In this document: positions 8,793 to 18,800 of the stretch, piece by piece
Layout of the letters: each line of letters begins with the position of its first letter
Numbering within the stretch: the stretch's first letter is position 1
Source: Flavobacterium sp.
Lineage (GTDB): Bacteria; Bacteroidota; Bacteroidia; Flavobacteriales; Flavobacteriaceae
DNA: 29,207 nt
Direction: 5' to 3'
Assembly (NCBI RefSeq): GCF_030146175.1
Contig: NZ_JASLCE010000074.1
Span: forward strand, 1 to 29,207
Translations under genes and position numbers: made by a program
Notes under the pieces: generated by a model
The model's database searches: none
What the model was told of the DNA's origin: nothing
The model's input: only the letters and a program-made list of their open reading frames with translations

Positions 8793-9368
8793 ATGAGAAA
8801 ACTCTTTCTAAGCCTGTTCTTTTTCCTAAGCCTATACTCCTATTCGCAAACGATTAAATGTGAATACGATTACGATGAAAAAACGGATTCCACGTTGATC
8901 AAAAAAACACCGGACTACCTGATTCATGAAAACGTATTTGGAACAACCTCCACTTTTGTGTTTTTCTCATTGGTTAATTCAGATGGAACGCCTTATTTAA
9001 ACCTTCATATCCTTAAAAAGAGTAAAGACTTTATCAAAGCGACCTGCGTAAATGCTGCTTCGCGAATTTTTCTGCAATTGTCCAACGGTAAGATTGTTAC
9101 CTTGATTAACAGTTCTGATGAAAATTGTAGCAACCTGACCTATAATTCGGCTGAGCGCGATAACATTTCGATTCTTAACAGTTATTTTCTGTTTTCGAAA
9201 GACGGTTATGAAGATCTGAAAAAATATCCGATTACTTTGGTTCGGGTTAAATTTGCTTCCGAAGTCATTGATTATGTCATGCATAAGGAACTCCGATCGG
9301 ATACCTTTAAAGACACGGTCTATAATCCCGAAAATTATTTTATAAACTACCTCAAATGTGTAGAATAG
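8793..9368 (+). CDS. hypothetical secreted protein, 191 aa
   Basis: Not recognised. The N-terminus is a typical Bacteroidota signal peptide (MRKLFLSLFFFLSLYSYSQ, cleavage near SYSQ-T). The mature part of about 170 residues is mixed alpha/beta and polar with few cysteines, ending in YLKCVE. Similar short exported proteins with no assigned function are common in flavobacteria. It starts 7 bp after the methyltransferase gene and ends just before a strong terminator, so it closes that transcription unit. Confidence 0.7.
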   Translation: MRKLFLSLFFFLSLYSYSQTIKCEYDYDEKTDSTLIKKTPDYLIHENVFGTTSTFVFFSLVNSDGTPYLNLHILKKSKDFIKATCVNAASRIFLQLSNGKIVTLINSSDENCSNLTYNSAERDNISILNSYFLFSKDGYEDLKKYPITLVRVKFASEVIDYVMHKELRSDTFKDTVYNPENYFINYLKCVE

Positions 9369-9369
9369 C

Positions 9370-9394
9370 AAAAACCGGCAATGCCGGTTTTTTT
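9370..9394 (+). terminator. rho-independent terminator after the 191-aa gene
   Basis: AAAAACCGGC-AAT-GCCGGTTTTTTT forms a perfect hairpin with a GC-rich core and a closing T-run, starting 2 bp past the stop codon. It separates the core region from the five-gene cluster. Confidence 0.93.
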
Positions 9395-9870
9395 ATTGTA
9401 ATAATATCAGATCGTTTCTATTTTTTTAGTTTCTCCTTATCCGTCTCTGCGATTGTAACGAGTGTCGTTAGTAAGAGCTGGAAATATTCTTGGGTTTGTA
9501 TTTTAAAATATGATAGAAAATCTTTTATAGCAAAGTCATTTGTCTGCCAAACACTTTTCTAAAAGATAAAGCTATTTTAAATTTCAATACAAAATGTAAC
9601 TTTTTAGTTTTAAAATATTCCAAATCACATCATTAAAACCTCATTTTGCGAAATAATACAAATTAAAAAATCGCAATTTATTTAAAAATCATTAAAAACA
9701 GGTAATTATACGTTGCCCCTTTTTTTAAAAGGATTCTACATTGCACTAGCAAAAAGCGCTCAAATTTACTCTTTTAACATCGCAAATCGTGGAGTCCAGA
9801 AACCACTAAAAAAACGGGGCGTTACTGAAAAGCCTTACGAGTAAGAATCAACCAACAAACACAAAAAACT
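9395..9870. other. AT-rich intergenic region and presumed promoter of the five-gene cluster
   Basis: This 476-bp stretch has no convincing gene. A possible promoter is TTG at 9713-9715 with TACATTGC at 9737-9744 (21-bp spacing; the second element has two mismatches to TAnnTTTG). It would give a leader of about 120 bases. A small hairpin, CTTAC-GA-GTAAG, lies at 9834-9845, 25 bp before the first gene of the cluster. Both signals are weak. The region is visibly A+T-richer than the genes on either side. Confidence 0.4.
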
Positions 9871-10200
9871 ATGGCAACTTATCCTTACACACAAGTGACT
9901 TTGCTAGTAAACAGTATTCAGGCGACTACTGTTGTATCTATTGTATCCGGAATGCAAGTATCCACAACTACTTTTACTTCACCAGCAGGTGATTTAGGTT
10001 CGGTTACACTATCGCCGGTACAACCAACTGCTACAAATGTTGAGTTTCAAGCGGGTTTACAAACCTTACAAATTGACACGATGACTTTTAGAGCACAATT
10101 CGGACTTGACTCCGGTCAGGTATTTGCCAGTGGACGTGCTACCGATCAGCAAGGTCAAAACGAAACGGCTTTCTCTAAACAAATAGCGACCTGGTCATAA
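9871..10200 (+). CDS. small beta-rich protein, first gene of the cluster, 109 aa
   Basis: Not recognised. The 109 residues are Thr/Gln/Ser/Val-rich with alternating polar and hydrophobic stretches (for example VTLLVNSI and MTFRAQF), which suggests an all-beta domain. There is no signal peptide, transmembrane segment or cysteine. It is the first gene of a unidirectional cluster, behind a 476-bp spacer, with 39 bp to the preferred start of the next gene. The codon pattern matches the following genes and the ATG is unambiguous, so it is probably a real gene. It could be a structural subunit or an accessory protein of the large proteins downstream; that is inference. Confidence 0.6.
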   Translation: MATYPYTQVTLLVNSIQATTVVSIVSGMQVSTTTFTSPAGDLGSVTLSPVQPTATNVEFQAGLQTLQIDTMTFRAQFGLDSGQVFASGRATDQQGQNETAFSKQIATWS

Positions 10201-10239
10201 TCCTGACTGATATACCGGAAAATTTCCTGGGTTTTGCAA

Positions 10240-10710
10240 ATGTTCTCCACTAAGATCACTAGGCTTGTTTCAAACAGGCTTCATACTTGTATCTTTTGGG
10301 TATTGCTTTTGGGCATACTCACGGGCTTGCCTGTGACTACCACAGCCCAGGAAATTCCTTCCTATACGTATCAGGATAGTACCGCGATCATTAAACCCGG
10401 TACGGGAGGCATTCGCTATTTTGGCGATCTTTCCATACAATACAATATCGACAGTACCGGTAAAATTGTGGTATGCACCTTAACGCTCAATACGGTAATC
10501 GTTGGAATCGTTTCCTTAACCGGAACCAATCCTGTTTATCCGTTTGACGTAAAAGCCGGACTTGGTTCGGCAAACGGAACCCTAACCCTGAATCTTGTTT
10601 ACCCTCCGTTAATTGCCACTTTAAAAGGTGATTTTAGCTATTCCGTTTCGGCCAACAATACCCGTTATCCCTTTATGGGCGATCTGGTAGGCTGGTATAT
10701 TCCAAACTGA
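10240..10710 (+). CDS. small exported beta-rich protein, 156 aa
   Basis: Not recognised. The N-terminus has positive residues (KITRLVSNR), a hydrophobic segment (CIFWVLLLGILTGLPV) and a likely cleavage site near TTTAQ-E, about residue 36, so export by Sec is likely. The mature part of about 120 residues is rich in Gly, Thr, Asn and Tyr with short strands (VVCTLTLNTVIVGIVSL; TLTLNLVYPPL) and ends in GDLVGWYIPN. A TTG at 10234 in frame would add two residues; ATG 10240 is preferred. It is the only member of the cluster with a recognisable signal peptide. The next gene starts 63 bp later. Confidence 0.65.
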   Translation: MFSTKITRLVSNRLHTCIFWVLLLGILTGLPVTTTAQEIPSYTYQDSTAIIKPGTGGIRYFGDLSIQYNIDSTGKIVVCTLTLNTVIVGIVSLTGTNPVYPFDVKAGLGSANGTLTLNLVYPPLIATLKGDFSYSVSANNTRYPFMGDLVGWYIPN

Positions 10711-10773
10711 ATCGCAAACAAACTTGCCGGAACTAGCGGACTATTTTTTACTTAACCTAAGTTCATTACCGAT

Positions 10774-13700
10774 ATGGCAAGTTTACAATTTACCAATACC
10801 ACATCCGGAAATGCCGCTTTATATGTTGCCAGCGATAATTCGTACTGGTTTGCTTATTTACTGGCAAAAGGTGTTTCCATTCCGGAAAGCGATACACTTA
10901 CACTGGAAGAATTACCCAATTATAATGGCTACTTTTTATTTGCTTATAGTAGTCCAACACTGGATGCGACCACGTTCGTAAACAATGTCTACACCTTTTT
11001 AGGCCCTTTAAAAACCTATCAATCGGCTTCGGTAGTTTGGTTTAAAGACCCGAATGCCACACTTACCACCAGTAATACCACTCAGCTTATATTAACAGGC
11101 GGCACCAATGGTGCTTATTCTGTTTTAAGTACTTACAATTTTAACTTCGGCAATAACTATGCAACCCTGTTTATTAGTAATAGCAGTGTCGCACTCAATA
11201 TAGATTTTACCAACAATACGTTTCTGATATCCGGGCAGATTGGTGCTAACAATTACACCTTCCGTCCGAACAATCAATCCTCATCGTCTCAGATCATGGG
11301 GAACATCGAAATACCCCTTACCGGAAAAGGTCAAGGGCATTTTCGTTTTGTATTGGGCTTTTACGCCGCTTCCGATTTTACGAGCTTTAACGTAGCCCAA
11401 CAATATTGTTTCCCGGACAGTACCAATAATAATACGCCTACCGTGATCAATTATTCGCAAATCGTTCCCGGTAATATGAATGACCTGATCCAGATGCAGG
11501 CCAGTATTTTCCCCTGTGATTTATTAAACAAAAACGGACTCAACTCCTATCTGGCTTTTTTAGGAACCACTTATAACACCAACACAAAAGGCTATCGGCT
11601 TACGTCACTTTCTTCCTATTATCAGACGAATTTTGGCTATCCGATACAATTGATCCCGTATACCAACTTTTCCGATATCGGCACCTCCAAAAACTATCCG
11701 GAAGCCAATTGCGGCCTACTCGTTTTTAGTGAGCAAAGCCCCGGTAACCAATCGGCCATATGGTATATGGTGCCACAGGGTGCGCTTACGCTAACACTGG
11801 ACAGTGCCTATAAATCCTATGTCGATACTCAGGAACAAATGCAGTTGATGTGCGGACTTAGTGCTACGGAAACGATTAGTTTTACACCGCAATTTATAGA
11901 CGCTTCCCTTGTTATAACCGGAACCGGAGACTGGCTGTATTTTAATCCGAATCAGTATGCCTATGCGCCTCAGTTTCCCATTCAGGCAACGCAAAATGTC
12001 GTAGGAAGCAACACCACTCAGGAATGGTTGTCCTACCAATATGATACCGCCTGGAGTGGAATCGTAATGGTCAACACCAATAAAACGCCAATTGTTTACC
12101 ATGCGCAACCTCAGGGTTCTGCTTTATTCGCGCCGACACAGGATGTTAGTTCACCTTTATTTGATCATCTAGTTACCGGTTCCGGTGTCTTATCCGCCGC
12201 TCAGGAAACCATTTATGTTCCGATGGTTCCGTATGGAAACGTACAAACGAGTTCCTCGGCTACTGTTGATTATTCCTTATTTGAAAAACAGATCTTAAAT
12301 CCGACGCGAAAAAACCTGATTGCACAGGCGATGCAAAAACAAAATATATCGGCAGCTCCAAATGGATTACACAGCGCACGTGCCGCCACCGAAGATACCG
12401 GAATATCATCCACCAGTCCACAGGGTTTTTATGTCAATGTAAACCAGCAAACCGGCGTTTGGGATGTATTGCAACTGGCCAGTAATCAGTTTATGACAGC
12501 CGAAGGAACCTTGTCTAAGGTTTTTGACCTTCAGTTTACTCCGGCGAGTTCGACCTTACAAACCGCATTGCAATCCAACCAGTTATTTCTGGTGATATCC
12601 TACAATGAACAACTCAGCGATGGTACTTATGTACTGGATAATTTCAGTAATGAAATGGAAATCGCCGAATGGCCTTTTATCCTTAACGTTCCGAAAGAAC
12701 CAACCAACGGGAAATATAAAAACGTTTTGATTTTTAAATTCTGTACCGGTGCCTTAATCGACAAAGTACAAAACATACAGGGATGGAATTCGCCTGACAC
12801 TTTTAACGACACCAGCAATAGCGGCCTTCCGAATCTGAGTATGTGGCTCCAACAATATATCCAAAGCGGTATGGATCAATATACCGTCCGAAAGGATCTC
12901 GATTATGCCAACTTTTACAATATTGCGACCAATCCGAGTTGGCAAGGCGTTATATCCCTGGCGGTAGACATTAGCGTACAGGATTTCCCGGTTGAATTAC
13001 AAGGCTTATTAGCCGGAATCGATTTAAGTCGCTTTTATGCCCATCATTTCGGAATCGACATCAGCATCGTGAACAACGACAACGGAAAAGTGGCCATGCA
13101 ACCCAGCAGTTCGATGTTCGCATTGATCGATTATCAGGATCAGACCTTTTATGGCCTGGGATCAAATCCGGATGTCTATAAAGCCAAAGCGCCCATTAAC
13201 GGTGCGGTTGATTATGACTTTGTCGTCCTGCAATTAAAAATAGTCTTTACCAATAGTAAAATTTACAACTATAACAGCTATCTCGCACTTACCGTCAACA
13301 AATTATTTGGTGAGAAAATCGATTCCAGCAATCGGAACAATTTGATCATATTAACCGGAACCTACGAAAACAGTAATGGCGTACCGTCGTATACGTTTAT
13401 GAATACGTCCGATAATATCCTGAATCTGGTTAACACCAACATCATTACGGAAGTCGAAATCATAAAAACCACCTTTGTAACTGTAGTGCCACAGGATGAT
13501 GAAGGAAGCAGCACCGTTTACTCGAAATTCTCGTTCTGGGGCTTTATCAATTATACCAAACTGGATGGCTTTGACCTGTTCTCATTTGGTACCGAAGCGG
13601 GCAGTCAGAACAATCATTTTAAAGGACTATCCTATTCCAATATGTATATTGACCTTACGTTTCAGCTGGAAACGCCAACCGTCAAAACATTTACTTTTGA

Positions 13701-14265
13701 TATCGGACAAATGGCATTCGACATCGGACAAAGCACACCACGTGCCGACAGTTTATATTCCCACTTTCCGTTACAACTTTCGGGAATCAGTTGGGGAAAC
13801 AACAGCGATACGCCTACCCAACAGGGTTATCTCAATGTATCGATGCCGGAATTACAAAACCAGCAAAGCGTAAGCGGCGAATGGTATGCTTTGGTATTTA
13901 ACCTCAATATGGGAACACTGGGCGCCTTGGCCAGTTCGGCTGGTTTTACCTCCTCTTTTATGATGGCCTGGTGTGTTGGCGCCAAAGGAGCCTGGGCGGG
14001 TGTAAAACTCCCGGGTGTTAATCCGCAGGCGCCATCCTTTAGCTTACAGGGCGTACTCAAACTCAACATCGGTTCTATTATGCTACAAACAGCCACCGGA
14101 ACCGACAGCATCGCCTATCTGATGAAAATAAACAATATCGCTTTGGACGTATTTAGCCTTTCGTTTCCGCCGGGTGGTAACATCAGTTTTATGCTGTTCG
14201 GAAATCCGGCCTCCGATGCCAAACCCGAAAGTCTGGGATGGTATGGTGCTTATGTCAAAAATTAA
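10774..14265 (+). CDS. large beta-rich protein of unknown function, 1163 aa
   Basis: Not recognised. The 1163 residues are Asn/Thr/Ser/Gln/Tyr-rich with few lysines and arginines and look all-beta, with no signal peptide or transmembrane anchor. A short alanine/serine-rich linker near residue 535 (SARAATEDTGISSTSP) separates an N-terminal half from a C-terminal half. FVTVVPQDDE at residues 901-910 is followed by VYSKFSFWGFINYT; the 2852-aa protein two genes downstream carries FVTVVPDDK at 444-452 followed by TYDVSGDVNW, in similar context, so the two probably share a module. A short direct repeat, FDIGQ-MA-FDIGQ, lies near residue 975. The C-terminus is aromatic and glycine-rich (SLGWYGAYVKN). 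It could be a surface, secreted or toxin-like protein; no family can be named. Confidence 0.75.
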   Translation: MASLQFTNTTSGNAALYVASDNSYWFAYLLAKGVSIPESDTLTLEELPNYNGYFLFAYSSPTLDATTFVNNVYTFLGPLKTYQSASVVWFKDPNATLTTSNTTQLILTGGTNGAYSVLSTYNFNFGNNYATLFISNSSVALNIDFTNNTFLISGQIGANNYTFRPNNQSSSSQIMGNIEIPLTGKGQGHFRFVLGFYAASDFTSFNVAQQYCFPDSTNNNTPTVINYSQIVPGNMNDLIQMQASIFPCDLLNKNGLNSYLAFLGTTYNTNTKGYRLTSLSSYYQTNFGYPIQLIPYTNFSDIGTSKNYPEANCGLLVFSEQSPGNQSAIWYMVPQGALTLTLDSAYKSYVDTQEQMQLMCGLSATETISFTPQFIDASLVITGTGDWLYFNPNQYAYAPQFPIQATQNVVGSNTTQEWLSYQYDTAWSGIVMVNTNKTPIVYHAQPQGSALFAPTQDVSSPLFDHLVTGSGVLSAAQETIYVPMVPYGNVQTSSSATVDYSLFEKQILNPTRKNLIAQAMQKQNISAAPNGLHSARAATEDTGISSTSPQGFYVNVNQQTGVWDVLQLASNQFMTAEGTLSKVFDLQFTPASSTLQTALQSNQLFLVISYNEQLSDGTYVLDNFSNEMEIAEWPFILNVPKEPTNGKYKNVLIFKFCTGALIDKVQNIQGWNSPDTFNDTSNSGLPNLSMWLQQYIQSGMDQYTVRKDLDYANFYNIATNPSWQGVISLAVDISVQDFPVELQGLLAGIDLSRFYAHHFGIDISIVNNDNGKVAMQPSSSMFALIDYQDQTFYGLGSNPDVYKAKAPINGAVDYDFVVLQLKIVFTNSKIYNYNSYLALTVNKLFGEKIDSSNRNNLIILTGTYENSNGVPSYTFMNTSDNILNLVNTNIITEVEIIKTTFVTVVPQDDEGSSTVYSKFSFWGFINYTKLDGFDLFSFGTEAGSQNNHFKGLSYSNMYIDLTFQLETPTVKTFTFDIGQMAFDIGQSTPRADSLYSHFPLQLSGISWGNNSDTPTQQGYLNVSMPELQNQQSVSGEWYALVFNLNMGTLGALASSAGFTSSFMMAWCVGAKGAWAGVKLPGVNPQAPSFSLQGVLKLNIGSIMLQTATGTDSIAYLMKINNIALDVFSLSFPPGGNISFMLFGNPASDAKPESLGWYGAYVKN

Positions 14266-14284
14266 ATAATTAAAACAGAACCCC

Positions 14285-15883
14285 ATGTCTTTAACCGACC
14301 AAATACAAGCATTAGTTGACAATGTTGCTGCTATTACAGAAGACAGCGCACAGGAACAGCTTACCATTATTTCCGATTTTCTATCGAGTGCCGAAAATCA
14401 AACCATCCGGGTGTATGTTACCGATACCTCCGGAATGGGACATCAATCCAATACAGTGATGATCATGTATCGTTTAATTCAATTGGGTTTTAATCATAAC
14501 TTCGAAGTCGTCTATGCCGAAAGTGAAGGAGACAATCTAACTGCCAATAAACTTTCCAAATTGATTCCCGGATTTATGCCGAATGGCAACAATCCGGTAA
14601 CTGTAACCTTAAGTACCGATCCCAAGGTAGATGCCTCCATGATTCCCTTAACTTATTTTAAAACGAATATTGCCGACTACCCGATTAAATATTTTGGATT
14701 TACCGGAGGTTATGACAAAAAAAGTACCAATCTGGCTAATGCTCCTACAAATACAGATCCGGGTGTGAATGTAAGCTTCTTTTTAAAACTACAACCGTAT
14801 CAATGGCCACAACAAAATACGATCCAACGTTTTGGTATAGCAGACCCTATCTTACTTGAAACGGTAGCGGTATTAGGAGCTGCAACATATCAAAAAAAAA
14901 GAGGTTATTTTATCAATCCGGCACAACCGCCACCGCAAAATGCTTTTACCGGGACCAGCCAAGACAAATATGTTCCGTATCAAACCATCATAAACGCTTC
15001 CAAATCAACTGAAAATCCAATTAACCTGCTACCGGTCTACGGAATTGGTGGAAGCGAAGCATCGGGAGTAACAGATGCCAGCCCGAATATCCGATCTCAA
15101 AATGTATTATTCGATCTGATTACAGCTGTTCGTTATGCACAACGCTTTGGCTCCGGAAATCAGCAACGAGGTGCTATTATTGTAAACATTGCCAACATAC
15201 CGGATACGGCCTACGACTCTTTAGATGAACTCTTAACCGGAGCAGCACCAGACCTTACCACCCTAAATGAAATGGTAACACAACTACCGGCCATTCAAGG
15301 GGATTTAGCAACCCATTCGGTTGAAATAATCGACTATTCCAATCCGGCATTAGCCGATAAAATAGCACTTTTAAATGGTACTGATGGTACCTATAAAATA
15401 CTGGTGGTTAAAATGGGCGGTATTCCGGTGAGTGCTTTTAATTATATGTATTCCCTGAGTACACTCCCTTGTGTACTGGAAGGAAAGGCAACAGCCAATA
15501 TGGTATTAAATATGAATATCCCCTATCTGAACATTTTAAAGGATAGTAAAGTCGTATATCCTACGCTACCGTTAAACGCAACAGTAGATTGTCAACAGGC
15601 AAAAGATTGTAATAATGTTTCTGCTTCGTTTAAAGTAACGCCCGCAACAATGAATACCAAAATGGAAGAAAATCCATTTAGTCTCGATCCGCCATCCGAT
15701 GGTTTTAAAACCACCCCTGCCTATATCATTAGCGACTATATCGCAAGAATATACAACACCTCTGATTCCCTGAATACCTATTTTACCGACTTACAAGCAT
15801 TTTTCCAAAACCAGCAGCAGGATAAGTTATATCTGGGACTTCTTTATTTTATCAGTTATAAAGACTCCCTAAACACCATTTAA
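14285..15883 (+). CDS. 532-aa protein with GT-B glycosyltransferase-like features
   Basis: The N-terminal part has YVTDTSGMGHQSNT at residues 44-57, which fits a Rossmann-type strand-loop-helix with the G-x-G-H signature of GT-B glycosyltransferases. The C-terminal part has VVKMGGIPVSAFNYMYSL from about residue 374, then PCVLEGKATANM, with E399 and N404 followed by a new strand. This is the layout of a nucleotide-sugar-binding C-terminal domain (a conserved acidic residue and an N a few positions later). There is no signal peptide, and the protein looks cytoplasmic and soluble. Unlike its neighbours it has an alpha/beta character, so it is the enzyme-like member of the cluster, 19 bp after the 1163-aa gene and 12 bp before the giant gene. 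The donor and acceptor are unknown, and the fold call is a motif-based inference. Confidence 0.7.
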   Translation: MSLTDQIQALVDNVAAITEDSAQEQLTIISDFLSSAENQTIRVYVTDTSGMGHQSNTVMIMYRLIQLGFNHNFEVVYAESEGDNLTANKLSKLIPGFMPNGNNPVTVTLSTDPKVDASMIPLTYFKTNIADYPIKYFGFTGGYDKKSTNLANAPTNTDPGVNVSFFLKLQPYQWPQQNTIQRFGIADPILLETVAVLGAATYQKKRGYFINPAQPPPQNAFTGTSQDKYVPYQTIINASKSTENPINLLPVYGIGGSEASGVTDASPNIRSQNVLFDLITAVRYAQRFGSGNQQRGAIIVNIANIPDTAYDSLDELLTGAAPDLTTLNEMVTQLPAIQGDLATHSVEIIDYSNPALADKIALLNGTDGTYKILVVKMGGIPVSAFNYMYSLSTLPCVLEGKATANMVLNMNIPYLNILKDSKVVYPTLPLNATVDCQQAKDCNNVSASFKVTPATMNTKMEENPFSLDPPSDGFKTTPAYIISDYIARIYNTSDSLNTYFTDLQAFFQNQQQDKLYLGLLYFISYKDSLNTI

Positions 15884-15895
15884 AGCACTACCATT

Positions 15896-18800
15896 ATGGA
15901 TACGCAACAACTACAACAACTCTATACGGGCTTACAAGGACAGGTTAACAGCGATGATCAACTGTACTTTGTAAATGCCACTGCTGCGCTCGATCTTCCG
16001 ATCACCTCAAACAGTTACAAACAATTTGTACCGGACGGACAATTGATTATCAATGCCGTTGTGATTGCAATGCCGGACGAAAACACTATTCTTATAAAAG
16101 GAGTAACGTCCTCGTTCCAGATACCCGACTGCGATTGTTTTGTAAAGTTTTATATTGAAAATGAAATTCTTAACTCAACCTTTTATATCACGCTTTTAGG
16201 CGAAACCATAGCCTTACCGGGCGTTAACTGGTTTAGCGTTACCCTTCCGTATTACGAGCTTTGTATTCCCGAAGCCGAATTACCTGTTGTGGGTATCGTT
16301 GGTGGAACCATCAACACCGGAGTGACGCTACAAGTGGCTATGGGGTATCCCGTTACGGATAACATCTGGATGTTTCAGGGGCTTTTTTCCGATCCGTATC
16401 CGAGTATTTCCAATTTTTACCAGTTGGCCGGCGGAATCAACCTTACCACCGCGTTACCGCAGCCTTTTAGTACACTGAGTACCTTAGGTTTAAAATCGAT
16501 CGACATCAGTTACGATTCCGCTAATAGTATTGTCGACTATATGGGTATTGAAATCAGTACGCCGCCCGACTATATCTGGCAGATCTTACCCGGCGTAGCG
16601 ATTACCGGTATCGATATTTACTGTATCGTTTCGGGCTTTAGTTCGTCCAGTGCGAGTAGTACCGACTTTACCATCAACGGAACCTTTACCATCGGTCCAC
16701 CCGATTCCAACACTATAGCCCTTACGGCACATTATCCGAATTTTACGGCCAGTGTCCAACTCATTGAAGGAACGATCCAACTGGGCGATCTGCTTACGAT
16801 GTTCTGGAGCGGTACTACGATCGATCTGCAATCCGAAATACAAGTTTTAAATATCGAAATCGATCCCGATTCTCAAAACTATACCCTCAATTGTTCCATT
16901 GTGAGCAACTGGGTTTTCTTTACCATTAACGACCCGAGTCTGAGTTTTACGATGACAGGACTCAACCTCGACGTAAACAGTCTTCAGGGAACGACTACCG
17001 GAGAAATTGCCGGTTTTTTCCATATCGGCCCAGATGATCAAACCGGTGTTGATCTAACCATTTATGCCGGATATGATGCCACAGCCTGGACTTTTGGCGC
17101 AAGTACGGGTACCGATCAGACCATTTCCCTGGGTTCTATCGCCTATACGTTTCTAAAAGCCTTTGGTATGGCCGATATTCCAAGTTGGGTAACCGATAAT
17201 TTACCAAACATCAGTAATGTCAATTTTGTAACCGTAGTACCGGACGACAAAACCAAGCTTACCACCTACGATGTTAGCGGTGATGTAAACTGGCATTTGC
17301 AATACAGTTCTTTTGACTTGGAACTCGACGCCAGTGTGGCGATAAAATATGATGAAAACGGTACGTCGGGAACCATTGCCGGAATCGCCGATGCCCGTCA
17401 AATGCTTGGCCTAACCTTTGAAGTCGGTTACGAATTTGGTTCCGAAGAAACACAGGTATACCTCAACATGCCGGAATTTGCCTGTAACATAACCTATATC
17501 GGCAACACCGACTACGACAGCATCGACATCAAATTCGATAAAATCTCGCTAGGCGAACTAATTACTACATTTGTAGGTACTTTTAGTCCCGGGTTTTCAT
17601 TGGCAGCACCGTGGAATTTACTCGATACCATCGACCTGTCCGGATTTGAATTTACCTATACCCGTTATAAAGAAAACAACAAAAGTAGCATTGTAGCTAC
17701 GATCCCACTTCATATCGATCTTGGGTTTATCAATATCGAAACCTTAAAAATCACCAAAGATGCCGAAGACGCCTCCAGTAGCGGTGTTTATATGTACTTT
17801 ACCGGAACCTTTTTAGGACTGCCAATCGAACCCGATTCGCCGTTACAGGAAGACGGAAAAGGTAGCGATGCCACGCAAATGCCACCGGTACCGGGAATGG
17901 GAGAAGAATTTTTCGATTTAAAACTCCTGGCCATGGGGCAACACGTGTCGCTTTATGATTCGCCGGAACTCAACTCGGTTGACGAAGCCATCACGGCACT
18001 GGAAGAAGCCTTTACCACGACTTCCAATACCGGTGACAGTACGATTCCGGTTCCGGCCGCAACACCCGATACCAAACCCGGTACGCTTGTATTTGATCAA
18101 AACAGCAACTGGTTAATTGGAGCCGATTTTACCGTGGCCAAATTCTATCGTGTGGCGACTGTTTTTAACGATCCGAACCTTTATGGCTTGTTAATTGGCG
18201 TGAGTCCGGAATCCAATTATTTTAAAAACTTACAATTTGAAATCCTTTACAAAAAAATAAACGACTCGATCGGAATGTACCAGCTGGATTTACAATTACC
18301 GGATGAATTCCGGCATTTTGAATTTGGCGAAGTATCGATCAGTTTACCGATTATAGGCGTACAGATTTACACCAACGGAAATTTCTACCTCGACTTCGGA
18401 TTTCCGGCCAGTATTACCGACTTTTCGCGTTCTTTTTCCATACAGGTATTTCCATTTTTAGGATATGGCGGGTTTTATTTTGGTTACCTCAGCGGTGCAA
18501 CCTCCAACAGCGTACCGACAACAACCTGCGGTAACTTTAACCCGGTTATCGAATTCGGACTCGGCCTTTCGCTTGGTGTAGGTAAAACCGTAGACGAAGG
18601 AATCTTAAAAGCCGGATTATCGCTTACCGCTGTTGGAATCTTCCAGGGTGTATTAGGATTTTTCAGCGCGAATCCAAACCTGGATACCTACGACGATACC
18701 TACTATAAAGTACAGGGAACTTTTGGTTTGACCGGTCATATCTACGGAGAAGTCAACTTTGCGATTATTTCGGCCAAAGTCGATATTATGGCCTATGCCT

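Noticed and set aside
9356..9562. 68-residue plus-strand open frame after the 191-aa gene
   Set aside because: It overlaps the end of that gene and runs through the terminator hairpin; its Phe/Ser/Val-rich composition looks like random AT-rich translation.
10724..10981. 85-residue open frame overlapping the start of the 1163-aa gene
   Set aside because: It is out of frame with a long gene that has consistent codon use and a good ATG.
13496..13873. 125-residue open frame inside the 1163-aa gene
   Set aside because: It is a frame shadow; the main frame is unbroken across the whole interval.
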